The notes: a model not told the origin generated them from the letters alone. Positions 42,518 to 54,171 are shown, counted from the first letter of the stretch. The stretch: 64,000 nucleotides of DNA from Epithemia pelagica (GCA_946965045.2 OX337228.1:2294001-2358000); one strand, 5' to 3'. Numbers and translations are program-made.

Positions 42518-44722
42518 ATGGCGAAGCCGTATGCCTACGCTATTCTTTCATTATTCATTTTGTGTCCTGTTGTGGCACAAGGACCATGTAGTTCTGATTC
42601 TTCAGTGACAGGCTACAGCAGCATTTCCGATCTGAACACAGACATGGATGTTGAACTGGCACGAATAGAGGCAGGTGGAACTCCAGCTAGCTCGTATCGG
42701 TTTATTTTATGCCCGGACACTGTGTTTGATACATCATCGACACCTCTTAGACCACTGCTCGATGGAGCCTTGTTTCAATGTGGGGAAAATGGTTCAAGAG
42801 ATAATCAGTGTACATTTGAGGGTGGAGATGTTCAGATTTTGATAGAAGATTCCACCACACCAGGATACCCTCTTCGTCAAGTTGCATTCACAGGCATAAC
42901 TTTTGTCGATTTTAAGTCGAATGACGAGGAAACAGGAACCTCTGTAGCTGCTGAGGCTTCGGCCCGAACCACAGCGACCTTTGAGGATGTCTCGTGGAGC
43001 GTAAGTAGAAAGAGCTCAAGGGTGTATTTCGATTGGTGAACACTAATGTCTCCTTTTTTAATAGAATTTTGTCTCAAACACAGCAGTTCGACAGGATAAT
43101 GACAATGGCCAAAAACCGATGACCGTGGTCATTGAGGACAGTTCTATCATTGGCGGGACATCAGATGATCTGTTTGTGAATAATGGGGGGCAACTAAGTA
43201 TTTCCAATCTGGATGTGACCGGTACGACGGCCGAGAGTATGATTGTCACCACAAATAGGGGCACATCAACGCTTCTCGACTCGACAGTTACAGCAAGCAG
43301 CATTCAACATGTCACAAAAACACAAAGCGAAGGAACTCAGAATGTAGAGGGAGTCAATGTCAACAATATGGTTTTGATGGACAGAACATTCTCAGTTGCG
43401 GGAACCGGTTCGAGACTGGTCGTGGAACGGACTACGGTCGAAGACAACCAACCCTCTTCAACCTGGAGAGGTATCGACGTGCAGGCTGGAGCAACAGCCC
43501 AAATGAGACGGGACAGCTTGTTTTCAGGAAACACAAACATGCAATATGGAGTTATTGCAGGTTCTCGGGCATTTGTCGAAGTGCTAGACTCATTTTTTAC
43601 CAACAATGTTGGTCTCGGAGTAAGTGTCACAATAGAAAAGAACTGGATCTCTCATTCTCTGAATGAAAGACGTCTCATGGTTTCATTTCAACAGGCAGAA
43701 GCGAGCGCGGCGGTGGCCACAATTGGTGGTGAAGTAAATGTAGAACGGACAGAGTTCGATGGAAATAGACAGTTCTCCGTAAGTAATGTGCACATCTGTC
43801 AATCACTCAAAAACACCGAAAACAACTTACAAGTTTGATTTGTTGACAGGCTCAAGTGCTTGCTTTAATTCAAAGCTCTCTTCGGATCATTCAATCATGT
43901 TTCCAGAATGGGTCTTCCAGTTTCGTTGTCTTTGTAGATAATTCTTCAGGGAGCGTAGTTTCCGAAAACTTCCTCGAGAACATGGTTTCATCAAATTGCC
44001 CTGATCCTGGAAATCGACTATTTCAAGAGTCACCAGGGTCTAACTGCTTTACAGGGATCACTTGTGAAGGCACATGTGAAGTCCTGGCCGATCAAGACGA
44101 ATGCCAGTCAACTCAACCGACAGCGGCACCCTCCTCAAACCCATCAGCTCCAACAACCGCTCCGTCTAGTTTCCCGACGAACTCTCCTGTTGTCGATGGT
44201 CCAACTCGGCCACCGACCCCAACACGCAGCCCTTCGGCCCGACCTCCTACAAGGCGTCCATCTGTTTCCCCACCCTCCATAAACCCCCCAACACTCCGGC
44301 CAACATGTCCCGGCAAGGGATTCCCGCCGAAGCCTGAAAAGGTGAAGCTCAGCTCAAGGACGCATGTTGGTTACCACCAAAGAAGAAAACCCATCGAGAC
44401 CGATTCTACTACCTTCCGGGAGTGGTTGAAACACCCGTATTTGATCAACCAGCAAAGAGGTCCAAGAAAAGAAAATTTTCCTTCAAACATCGTATCCCCG
44501 AGGTATGATTTTTACGCACCTCCAACGTGCCCCCCAACTCCATCTCGAAAGCCATCTTGGAAAAATAGACCGATGCCAACGGCGAAGGGAATCGCTGTGG
44601 CGTTTGCAATAGAGAAACGAGGCAAGAAAAGAAACAAACGTTCAAAGGCCAAAAAGTCAAAAGAGCACAGCAGAAAATCGGACAGATTATTGGTTTATGA
44701 CCAGTATATCGAAACAAGATGA
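42518..44722 (+). CDS. Secreted beta-helix-like protein, paralogue (four exons)
   Basis: Exons run 42518-43000, 43065-43619, 43695-43778 and 43850-44722. The introns are 64-75 nt, phase 0, with GTAAGT donors. The product is 664 aa. The start at 42518 (ACCATGG) gives a clean signal peptide (MAKPYAYAILSLFILCPVVA). The N-terminal layout matches the upstream gene: YSSISDLNTDMDVELARIEAGG against YLSISDLQQDINTERDRVLAGG (each shown in part), a FILCP block, and the first intron in the same place. The linker is again Pro/Thr/Ser-rich. The tail lacks YYP repeats and is instead strongly basic (KRGKKRNKRSKAKKSKEHSR). A role in the cell wall or extracellular matrix is inferred from secretion and composition. 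Confidence 0.7.
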
Positions 44723-44866
44723 GGTTGAGTACAAGTAGACATGTCTATGGACGGCGGTGCATACATTTGCAAGTGTGGGTATAAGTTGTATCATATACAA
44801 GAGACTTTCGAATGAGTGAAAGTAATTCTTCTGTTTTAGTATATTTTCGTGTTTCAACTCCTATGA

Positions 44867-45955
44867 CTACATGCCACTCACATTCCACCTATAAGAATCC
44901 TCCTTTTGTTGAGTTGCACTAAATTGATTCGCCAGAAGCCGGTCTTCGAATCCATTTCCTCGATCGTTTCCATCCCATCTGAAACCAGGTGAGATTCCGA
45001 AGCGATTTGGTTTTGGCTTTGGTCCCTGATACATGGGACGTTTCTGTCGCACATCATCCCTTTCCGATTCTTTTCGTTTCGTGCTTTTGTGCGCCATCGG
45101 ATCCCCTTCTCGAATTGCGCTCCGTTGAATTTTGTCAATTTCGGCGTCATCTTTCCCCCGCGCAAAGTCAGACTGTCGAACTTTCTCAAACTCTTGTCTA
45201 GCCAGCTCAAGTTGCCGTTGTTGGACAGATCCTGTATTGAGTTTGACTTGTTGCGCTGTGTTCAGAGAAAACGAGTTATCCTTTGAGCTATTCCCTGATC
45301 GTCGATATACTGTCTCTCCCATTCCGTGTTCATCCACCATTGCTTCTGAATGATTTCGTTGTTCATCACGAATACGACCCTCTATCTTAGCGAATTCGCG
45401 TCCGGATTGGAGTCCGTGCTTGCGACTGGAAAGGGATCGAGAAACCCTATTGATTTTGTCTTCATCGTCCGAATCTTCTTCGTGACGAGGTTTGATGATT
45501 TTCGTATTACCTGCAGCGTCAGATTCAAGGCTCTCTTCGCTCGAATCATATCGCTGCTTCGGTCTTCTTTCCGATGAATTTCCGTGGTGAGCTCTTCTTT
45601 CCATATGAGGGATGTTGGTCTCGTCGTTATCATCTGAATCGTATCGGTGGCGCTTCTTTCCGACCGAGTGGTTTCTGTCATGATACGATGACGAAACAAA
45701 AGAATTTCTCTCGTTATCATCTTGATTTACAATCACTGGATTGTCTTCTTCACTATTTTCTCCTTCGTCGGTATCATTCCAGTTTGCGGAAGACTTCACG
45801 TCCTTTTCAATATCGTCATCGTCGTTGAAAAAGACAGTGTGGTGCTTCTCGGACCTTTCCTTCTTTTTCCGATGCTTTTTACCCTTCTTCCGGATACTCC
45901 TAGCCTCATCTTCTTCTCCATAATACTTGGACAAATAGTCGAGCTTACTTGACAT
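44867..45955 (-). CDS. BUD13: BUD13 homologue, RES complex splicing factor
   Basis: 362 aa, intronless. It starts with the family signature MSSKLDYLSKYYG and continues through a long Asp/Ser/Arg/Lys region. It ends in the conserved Bud13 domain: GETVYRRSG, then PKPNRFGISPGFRWDGNDRGNGFE near the C-terminus (shown here in part). In yeast and animals Bud13, Snu17 and Pml1 form the RES complex, which retains unspliced pre-mRNA in the nucleus and aids splicing. Yeast Bud13 is shorter and the human protein longer; the C-terminal domain is complete here. It is divergent from the CDK gene with 362 bp between starts. Confidence 0.92.
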   Translation of the reverse strand: MSSKLDYLSKYYGEEDEARSIRKKGKKHRKKKERSEKHHTVFFNDDDDIEKDVKSSANWNDTDEGENSEEDNPVIVNQDDNERNSFVSSSYHDRNHSVGKKRHRYDSDDNDETNIPHMERRAHHGNSSERRPKQRYDSSEESLESDAAGNTKIIKPRHEEDSDDEDKINRVSRSLSSRKHGLQSGREFAKIEGRIRDEQRNHSEAMVDEHGMGETVYRRSGNSSKDNSFSLNTAQQVKLNTGSVQQRQLELARQEFEKVRQSDFARGKDDAEIDKIQRSAIREGDPMAHKSTKRKESERDDVRQKRPMYQGPKPKPNRFGISPGFRWDGNDRGNGFEDRLLANQFSATQQKEDSYRWNVSGM

Positions 45956-46317
45956 TCACAAACCAGAGTTGTCGCACGTCGTCGTGCTGCGTAAATCATC
46001 AACAAATGGCGGGGTGTGGTGGTTGGTGTTTTGGTGGTGGTGGATGAGGGGCGCTCGTCTGTCGTCTGTCCGATTCCGATATGTTTTGTGTTTTGTGTTG
46101 CCAATTGCCAATTGCCAAATTCATCATCTGTGACAACAGGCGCGCCGTTGAAGGTTATGCACGCGTTCTACCTTTCCAAAGACGTGTCTTCCTTGGACAA
46201 CAACACGAATACAAACTCTCTTTGCCATGCTTGTTCCGCTTTGGCCAGTTTTTGCTCACTCTTTTTCACAACAGGGAATACGTACTGTCACTAAGGCAGT
46301 TCACGGGGTAAAGAATC
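45956..46317. promoter_or_regulatory. Divergent promoter region of BUD13 and the CDK gene
   Basis: No gene is supported. The notable structure is a triple TTGCCAA/ATTGCCA repeat around 46098-46118, which presents CCAAT-like boxes in tandem. Binding by an NF-Y-type factor is possible but not shown. Confidence 0.4.
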
Positions 46318-47356
46318 ATGGATCGGTAAGTTCCTTTTGCTTCCTATTCGTACGGTGGCGGTGGACAAAGTTAATGGGATAGGAGAGGCCTTCCGTATGG
46401 CTTTCTCCTAGCATTCAGTTCATGTTATGGCGTGACTAATTCAAGCCCTTTTGTTCATCATCTTCAGTTATCAAAAGATTGAAAAGCCAGGATCAAATCT
46501 TGGAGAAGGGACCTACGGAGTGGTTTACAAAGCCCGAGATCGTCAGACTGACGATATTGTGGCCTTGAAGCGTATCCGTTTGGAGGTCGAAGATGAGGGT
46601 ATTCCATCAACCGCTTTACGCGAAATTAGCCTTTTGCGCGAGCTATCGCACAGAAATATCGTGGATTTGAGAGATTGCGTGCAGGAAGATGGAAAGCTCT
46701 ACTTGGTTTTTGAATTCCTTGATAAGGACCTAAAGAAATACATGGAATCATGCCACGGGATGCTTTCGCCGGCTCTCGTCAAGTCTTATCTGTTCCAGAT
46801 GTGTCGGGGATTGGCTTTCTGTCACGCCCGTGGAGTGATGCACCGTGACTTGAAACCGCAAAACTTGTTGGTAACTAGGGACGGTCGCCTAAAGTTGGCT
46901 GACTTTGGATTGGCTAGAGCGTTTTGTCCACCGGTTCGCCCTCTGACGCATGAAGTCGTCACTCTTTGGTATCGCCCTCCAGAGATTCTTCTTGGGTCCC
47001 AAACTTATGCTCCTCCCGTCGATGTTTGGGCAATTGGTACCATATTTGTCGAAATGGTTACCAAACGACCTCTCTTCCCTGGTGACTCTGAAATTGACGA
47101 ACTCTACAAGATTTTCCGGCAGCTTGGTACCCCGACAGAGAGCGTTTGGCCTGGTGTTACCCAGCTTCCTGACTGGAATTCGTCATTTCCAACTTGGTAC
47201 AAGTCTCCTTTCGCCCCAAATGTCACTAAAAACCTGGAGCCTTCTGGGCTTGAATTGCTCGAATTGTTTCTAGCTTATGATCCCAAGAATCGCATCAGTG
47301 CAAAAGAATGCTTGAACCACCCATTTTTTGATGATTTGGACAAGGAGAATGTGTAG
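46318..47356 (+). CDS. Cyclin-dependent kinase, CDKA-like with PSTALRE motif (two exons)
   Basis: Exon 1 is only 8 nt (46318-46325, encoding MDR in part). A 142-nt intron (GTAAGT...TTCAG) follows, then exon 2 at 46468-47356. The product is 298 aa, the usual CDK1/2 length. Visible features are [10 protein letters not shown] with the inhibitory Thr/Tyr pair, the cyclin-binding helix [18 protein letters not shown], the activation-loop [13 protein letters not shown] with its activating Thr, and [19 protein letters not shown] lies between PSTAIRE (CDKA) and the plant CDKB forms. A CDKA2-type kinase with this motif is, to my recollection, described in diatoms. It should act with cyclins at G1/S or G2/M. 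Confidence 0.9.
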
Positions 47357-47721
47357 TTTTCCAGTTGTGGCTCTTCCGCCCAAGGACTCATGGAATCTGT
47401 CATCGAAGGACGCCGGGATGTCCGTTGCTTCATGTTTCCAATTTGAATGTTTTGTGGCAGGGACATGCTCTTCCGTAGGACACGTTGCTCAGTAACATTG
47501 CCACTGTGACAGAAGCAGACTTTGTTGTCAATCTATAGAACGTTAGCAAAAAATCCTAGGGAAGCTTCGTGTTAATCTATTGGTACACAATCCTTTTTTC
47601 CAGTGAAGTGGGTGCAAATAACGATGCATTGACCAGTGCCTATGATAGCGGTAGGAGTGACGCGCTCGTAGCAGGATAAGGTAGGTCGTCTGCCGGCTAA
47701 GCGGAAAAAAGAACAGAATGC
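47357..47721. other. Convergent intergenic region
   Basis: It separates the stop codons of the CDK and GPI genes. No gene, repeat or strong structure is seen. Confidence 0.5.
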
Positions 47722-50296
47722 TCAGGATAATCTGCTTCCATGATGTCCCAGATCATGCTGCAAAGGCGGCACGACTGAGTTGCAATGATGCTCACGGTGT
47801 GTTTTCCGAGTTACCCTGGTGAACGCGTTGTGGGAAGGTTCATCATGTTGTTGTCTACTGCAAGCCGATGGGCTGTTCTCCAGATAAAAGTTCAGTAAAC
47901 GTGTAGTCGCTGGATTAGAAGTCGTCACGGGTAAGCCGTCATTTGCTCGACCTGTCCGCATATGTGTCTGAACATCCAGGGCCAACTTTTTACCCAGTTC
48001 CACACCCCATTGGTCAAAGGAGTTAATGTCCCACATGAACCCTTGCACAGCTGTTCGATGCTCGTATATAGCCAACAGTTGCCCGCATGCATAAGCTGTG
48101 AGCTTAGGTAACAGAAGTGATAAACTGCAAAATCAAAATATAATGACATGAGAAAAAAACATTCCGATAGTGCAGGGGTACAAGATATACGTACCTCGGT
48201 CTATTTCCCTTGAATACTTTGTGGGGGATCAACTCTTCGGGAACACCCTCTGCCCTAACCTGTTCCTCGGTTTTGCCTGTTGCTAACGCATCCGGCTGAG
48301 CGAAGAAATTGGCCATCAATTCGTCGTGAGACGACAGATCTTCACCCTCTACACAAAAGTCATGTTGGGACTGGACGAAACCAATGAAGTCACAAGGAAC
48401 AGTTTGACCCATGTGAAGGAGTTGATAAAATGAGTGCTGGCCATTTGTTCCAGCTTCTCCAAAATCAATTTCACCCACAGGGTAATCGACTTCGAGTCCA
48501 TGTTTTGTCATGCATTTGCCATTGGATTCCATGTCCAGCTGCTGGATATGGGCCGGAAGCTTCAGAAGAGCTTCTGCGTACGGTAACGTTGTCCTAGATT
48601 TGTGCTTCATGAAGGACATGTTCCAGACTCCCAACAAGCCCATCAATACAGGTATGTTCTGGTCGAACGGGGCAGTTGCGAAATGCTTGTCAATGGAATT
48701 TGCTCCCTTGAGAAACTTCTCGAAAAGGTCGTAGCCATACAAGAGACTGATAGGAACAGCACCCGCAGCACTGCAGACACTATACCTTCCACCTACAAAG
48801 TCCCAGAAGCGGAAAAATCTTGACTGGGTATCAATGCCAAAGTCTTTGACCTTCTCAATAGATGACTGTGATGCACAAGCAACCATGTGTTTTCGAACAA
48901 CCTCTTTGTCATTGCCCATGAAGTCCCAGAGCCATTGTCGCATGGTCTTGGCATTCAACATCGTTTCAGCTGTTGTAAATGTCTTTGAAACAACGACGAC
49001 CAAAGTTTCCTCAGGATCTAGGTCTGCACAAGTACGTTCAACGTCAACAGGGTCAACATTGGCAAGGAATCTCAAACTATGGCGGAAGGGGGATGATGAG
49101 AAAATTTCACAGCATTGGGCGAATGATCGAGTGAGCAAAACCTACCTGTATCCCAGGGCCGAATTCACTCCTTCTGGTTCTGTCTTCAGGCATTCGTGTA
49201 GAAATTCGGGTCCCAGATATGAACCACCAATTCCAACTGATACAATGTTGCGTAGTCGTTTCCCAGTGTAACCAAGAATCTTTCCCGATCTTACGCCGTC
49301 CGTAAATTGCTTTATTTGATCCAAGACTTCATGTACTTCCGCCACTACATCAGTGTCATCAACGATCACTGTGCCAACTTCCTCTCGTCCAGCGCGTAAA
49401 GCAGTATGAAGGACGGCACGTTCTTCAGTAAAATTGATTTTGTCACCCCTCATCATTGCTTGAATTTGTCCAGCAAGATTTTGTTTCTTCGCGAGTTCAA
49501 ACAGAAATTTCATCGTATCTGCAGTAACTCGTTGTCTCGAATAGTCCAAATACACGCCATCGTAGGTAGCATACATAGTATCTGAGCGTTCTTGGTCTTG
49601 CAGCAAGTCTCGCAAATGCTGTGTCTGTAGATGTTCTGCATGCTTTTGCAAACGCTTCCATTCTGAACATTCTGAGACCAGCTTTGGACGGTTCACGATG
49701 CTGTCCCATATGAGAGCAACTGGGTTCTTTTTCTTAGGTTTGTTGGAAGAATCATTCGTGGCCTCATCCGTGCTTGGTTCACTTTCAATCTCTTGTTTGG
49801 GAATCTCTTTCTTGTCCTCTTCCTCAACCTCTTTCACATCTTCTTGCTTAATGATATTGCTATTTCGTCTTGAAGATACAATACCATGAACTAGATTGAC
49901 TGTCGCATGATGATGGTGCTCCCAAGCGACAGTGGGTAAAAAGCGAGTTGAACGGGCTACGTGGCCACGCACATCGGAATGTATCTTGTGTGAGTCAAAC
50001 TGAAAGTTGCGACGGGCACCTTCGTCTTCCTCCTCCTCGAATTCCTCGAGTGCATGATAAAAGCTGGTAAAGTCTTCAGTTTGCAAAAAGTAGTCTGGGT
50101 AGTCTTCTAGCTCGGCCGAGCGGTCTGGTTCAGTCATAACGTTCCGTGCCCATTCTGTTTCTGGTCGATAGTTCGACTGTAAGGGCGAGTGTTTCACTGG
50201 AATAACAAAGGCTTCCACTATCCTTAACCGACTGTTGTTGAGGACCAAGAGAGAGGAGGAGCAAAACAACAAGCAATAGCAACGAAAAGCATTCAT
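47722..50296 (-). CDS. GPI: Glucose-6-phosphate isomerase, plastid-targeted (three exons)
   Basis: Exons run 50296-49146, 49076-48195 and 48124-47722. The introns are 69 and 70 nt, both phase 2. The product is 811 aa. A signal peptide is followed by [11 protein letters not shown], an ASAFAP-like plastid site. Family motifs are [24 protein letters not shown], the first PGI signature [33 protein letters not shown] and the second signature around [12 protein letters not shown]. The enzyme interconverts glucose-6-phosphate and fructose-6-phosphate. It is longer than most plastid GPIs because of an acidic/His-rich stretch (about residues 65-195) before the catalytic domain. The C-terminal ~40 residues after LLNFYLENS do not resemble the usual GPI end. 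Confidence 0.9.
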
Positions 50297-52188
50297 TTTA
50301 CAGGTGTATCATTTGGTGTGAGTAAAGATCTCATATCGATGCGTAAAGGACGAGAAACGAGAAGCAACCCGAAGTGTTTTGGAAGTTGCTGTTGAGTGTT
50401 GACGTTTGCTTGCCACGACATCTCGGCCAATTAGAAAAATCGACAATCGTAGGTGTCACTCTCTGCCAAAGTGATGTCAAAAAAGTGTCGCGTTCGTTCT
50501 CATGTCGTCATCTATCCCATACAACTTTATGGTGACACAAAAAAATGAAACAGCATCCATCAACAACACACTTTCTCCAGTTTGCAAGTTACTCAAGCCG
50601 CGTGTAACTCCATGAACAAGACACATTCGACACGCAATCCACGCGTAAGGGTGGTGCTACTTGTAGCATCCATGGTCCAACGAATCGTGTCTTACCTGGC
50701 AAAGATGCCGAGCACCAGAGTTGTCCTGGCTTTCCAACGATCATGTCTTCTATCTGATGTGTTTGATGGTTGAAAGTGATATCTTCCATCCATGGTTTAC
50801 AGACTTCCCTTGGACTCGCCAAACTTGAAGAAGAACCTTTTCGCCTCACAATTCGAAGGCTTCTCCAATGTGTAGTGTGGGAGTGTTCTATTGTGAAGGA
50901 CGAGGCGAAAATCTCCTTTTGCTACTGCAGCGTATCAAACAACCTGACCACAACTACAGGCAAACTTACAAGACTTTCGTACTAGCCTTGACTTGTAAAT
51001 GGAAAGTCGATTGCAAAACAAACAAAAGATGCCGCTTCTCTCTTCTGCTCTAGCGATGGGCTTTTCGCTTTGCGCATTGTTCGTTCTTGTTGAAGGAGTA
51101 AGTACGCCCGTCACATCCGGGTCCGGCCAGCTTGTCTGTCGCGGACTCGGACAGAATCCTTTGGTGTAGGACCACGTGGTAGTTCCTGTAGGGGCACTCA
51201 GTTCGCCACGCACTTTTTCAGTGTCTTCGACAGTTGAGGCCGCAGCAGGATGCAGGGTCTGCCACCAAGCGCTTCCGAGTTCAAAAACTACTGATCGGTT
51301 ACGATTTTCCCTCACAATAAAGTTTCGATCTTGGAACGCTTTGAGTGATGATGGGGTTTTCGGATCCATAAATTTCAATCCCAGTTGCGAGGAATATGAC
51401 GCCTTCAACTGAGTGATGTAAGCGACCAATCAACATCATCTGTATGAATGGTGACAAGAGCTGATTGGATACAGTAAAGAAAGCTGTTTTGCAGGAACAT
51501 TTTGCCAAGATGGGAATTCCAAGCGAGAGGTACGTTCGAGTCAACGTGAGCGTGGTAAGTACGTATGTCCCCCACAGTTCCCCCGCACCCCCGCGCTATT
51601 GCAATAGGTACCTAAAAATCGAGCATCGAGCTACTCCTACCAACCAAAGCTAGCTAGCGCTAGAGGTACCCGTGTAGGCCGTAGAGCGGGTAGGGATATC
51701 GTTATTCCATAGGAGTATTTATCTTGACGATGTGGCAATGGCGCTTTCTCGCCGTACAACCAACTGCACCAAGAACCAACAATCAACGAAAAGAGATCAT
51801 TACCGGGATTTTTCAATCTTCACTCTGGTTCTCTTGTGTTTGAATTCCGTCCGTGATCTGATACTGACTATGTGCAGGTCCCTTTTGTCACCGCAGGATG
51901 GTGGGAGTCAAAATTTTTGGGGTCGGTTCGAATCGACCAATGGCAATGCACCAACCGGACACGATGTTAGGAGGGACTATGACAAGGCGCCATCATGCAA
52001 TCGCTTTGTTTGGGTTACATCGTCTTACATCACGCTCACGATTACCAGGGAGTCGCTGGAAACAACCGTATGGATTTGGAGACTAGAAGTGGGAGTCAGG
52101 AACTCGACCATAGTTTCATTCATACAGCAGGGATCATCCATTACAAGGCAGATTTGCTTAATGTTGGAAGAAGCTGACGTTGTGAACC
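50297..52188. other. Long intergenic region, no confident gene
   Basis: Nearly 1.9 kb between the divergent GPI and AP2/DUF6824-like genes. Two weak candidates were noticed. On the plus strand, an ATG at 51029 opens a signal-peptide-like 23-codon stretch that ends at a GTAAGT donor, but no matching acceptor exon was found. On the minus strand an ATG ORF (51369-50935) reads MDPKTPSSLKAFQDRNFIV... without a known domain. Two TAGGAGTA/TACTCCTA octamers occur near 51632 and 51710. Neither ORF is good enough to annotate. Confidence 0.4.
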
Positions 52189-54171
52189 ATGGCGGTGTCA
52201 TTTCCTGGACAATTCGATGATGCAGAGGACGAGGAATCGTTTTGTATCCCACAGGCTACTTTTGTCGGTGCGTTTGACGATGCCGAAGAAGAAGAAGGAG
52301 AAAACGAGAATGATTCGTTTCCGAGATCATCATGTGTATCCAGGAAGGCGATCATGCCAATGAGACCCGAAACTGGCATGGATGCAACCAACCCTCCCAT
52401 TGATTTCGGCAGCGACAAGGACCAGCCAAGAAATGATGAGGGCAAGGGCCCTTCCCCTATGCATGTGTCTCAAACCAAAAGCCACGGTTACAGCAACAAT
52501 CGCACGGAAACTATTCAGAAAAGAGTCTTTTCTTCAGAATCATCCATGCCTGGGAACAAATCGAGTAGGGGCGTCATTGACCTAGCCACGGACTCGGAGG
52601 AGGAGGATGTGGAGGGAGATTTTGAGAATGATTGTCCACAGAAACCCCAGGATCACTTGCGACTGGAAACGATTCGTCAGCAGCTCTTGACACTTCATAT
52701 TCAAAATAGACCATCGAACGTGACTCCAATTGCCCGAAGAAGGAATTTGCACACCAAGAAGGCTAATAGCAGCAGCATCTTTCAAGGTGTTTCTCGCACA
52801 GGATTAGTCTTTCAAAGTACCATTGCATTTTCCAATGTGAAATACCACCTTGGCTATTATGCGAGCGAATGGGATGCAGGAACCATGTATGCTTGGGCAT
52901 ACGGTATTATTCATGGGAAGCAAGAGCGACCAGAACCACTGCAAAAACATCAAGTCAAGGCGACGCTCCAAAACAAACATTGTGCTTCTTCTAGAACCAC
53001 CGCACCCACAGAGAACCCAAATCCAGGTCCGAAGAAGGAATCCGACAACGCAGACTCCGCAACGTCTGCCGAAAAGGAAACACCACTTGGGAACAAAAGT
53101 CACCACCTTCTCCCAAGACCGACTCTTGCGGGCACAATGCCACCTTTGGCACTCTTGTCGCGGAATGGCAGTCCACAGGGGACGACCCTTTTGCCTCGAC
53201 CACTAGAAGTGCCCAAACCCGAGAAAGTAACAACCCCAGCCCATAGCCCTCTTCGACGTCGAAAGCTGCCTCTTCAGCTGGGACCCAGAGAAACAGAAAA
53301 ACTCAGTGCCCAAAGTGTTCGAGAGAAACGAAAACGTCGTAAGCTAACAGCCGTGGAAATGGAGAATTTGAATATTTTGCAATGGGCTGCAGACTCTGTT
53401 TTGAACCCTTCGAGGAAAGACACGCCGAAACAAGACCCCCGCTGCTTCCAAGGGCAAAACGTTAACGTTACCGTCGCAAAGGACTCTCCACAAAACGAAG
53501 AGCAAAACAATGAAAAACAGAATGGTTCCCCCACAACCACGACTGTGTCACTCTCTTCCCAGACATTCCAAGGGGGAAATGAATCAACGATTTTGTCACA
53601 AACTATTTCAGAAGCAACCAAGTCTCGCGCAAAGCTTTCTCCGGCAGCCACAGAGTTGCTCCATTTACAGCATCCCTCCAAGTTACTCATACAAGCGGGT
53701 TTTGTAAAAAGCCGTTTGCTCATTCCTCGGATTGTGACACGCGACCATGGTTTGGCTCGTCCCGTGGTTTTGGGCAAGCACAGGGATAGTCTGACGAACC
53801 GAGATGTCATTTTTGGTCGTGGGAATTTTGCCAACTACCATCCAGGCAATGTCTGGTTCCGATCCTTGACGTCGTGTTATCGTGATATGTATGCGAGCCT
53901 TTCACATGTGGAAAAAAATCAATTGGCGAACAACTTGGTCCAATATATTCGGTTCCTAGGAGGACGGTTTTTGGAGCAACAGGAACACCATGTATTCTTC
54001 GAGGCGGGGGACAAACGTGCCATTACCAAAACCACACAGGTCTTGCGGGATGGCAAAAAACCAGAATCCTTGTTGGTGCAATCCAAACAAGGACTCTCGG
54101 ATGAAGTGAGCAAGGCCAATGTAGTAGACGAGCCTGTTCGGACGGGTCGGCAAAACCTGGATGGAGTCTGA
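52189..54171 (+). CDS. AP2-like plus DUF6824-like regulator
   Basis: 660 aa, intronless, with an ACCATGG start. The N-terminus is acidic (FDDAEDEESF repeated in variant form as FDDAEEEEG). At about residues 196-240 there is an AP2/ERF-like stretch: SSIFQGVSRTGLVFQS and YHLGYYASEWDAGTMYAWAYG, with the GV, LGYY and A-x-x-x-A-x-A pattern of that DNA-binding fold. A basic patch (REKRKRRKLTA) could be a nuclear signal. At about 548-610 is DVIFGRGNFANYHPGNVWFR followed by a helical segment. This matches the DUF6824 pattern, which is abundant in diatom genomes. A nuclear DNA-binding regulator is inferred; targets are unknown. Confidence 0.65.
   Translation: MAVSFPGQFDDAEDEESFCIPQATFVGAFDDAEEEEGENENDSFPRSSCVSRKAIMPMRPETGMDATNPPIDFGSDKDQPRNDEGKGPSPMHVSQTKSHGYSNNRTETIQKRVFSSESSMPGNKSSRGVIDLATDSEEEDVEGDFENDCPQKPQDHLRLETIRQQLLTLHIQNRPSNVTPIARRRNLHTKKANSSSIFQGVSRTGLVFQSTIAFSNVKYHLGYYASEWDAGTMYAWAYGIIHGKQERPEPLQKHQVKATLQNKHCASSRTTAPTENPNPGPKKESDNADSATSAEKETPLGNKSHHLLPRPTLAGTMPPLALLSRNGSPQGTTLLPRPLEVPKPEKVTTPAHSPLRRRKLPLQLGPRETEKLSAQSVREKRKRRKLTAVEMENLNILQWAADSVLNPSRKDTPKQDPRCFQGQNVNVTVAKDSPQNEEQNNEKQNGSPTTTTVSLSSQTFQGGNESTILSQTISEATKSRAKLSPAATELLHLQHPSKLLIQAGFVKSRLLIPRIVTRDHGLARPVVLGKHRDSLTNRDVIFGRGNFANYHPGNVWFRSLTSCYRDMYASLSHVEKNQLANNLVQYIRFLGGRFLEQQEHHVFFEAGDKRAITKTTQVLRDGKKPESLLVQSKQGLSDEVSKANVVDEPVRTGRQNLDGV

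Noticed and set aside
51029..51166. 46-codon ORF with a signal-peptide-like start followed by a GTAAGT donor
   Set aside because: The donor is attractive, but no acceptor exon in the right phase with a believable continuation was found.
50935..51369. Minus-strand ORF MDPKTPSSLKAF...
   Set aside because: No domain, no targeting signal and no splice-supported extension; it may be chance or part of an unseen gene.
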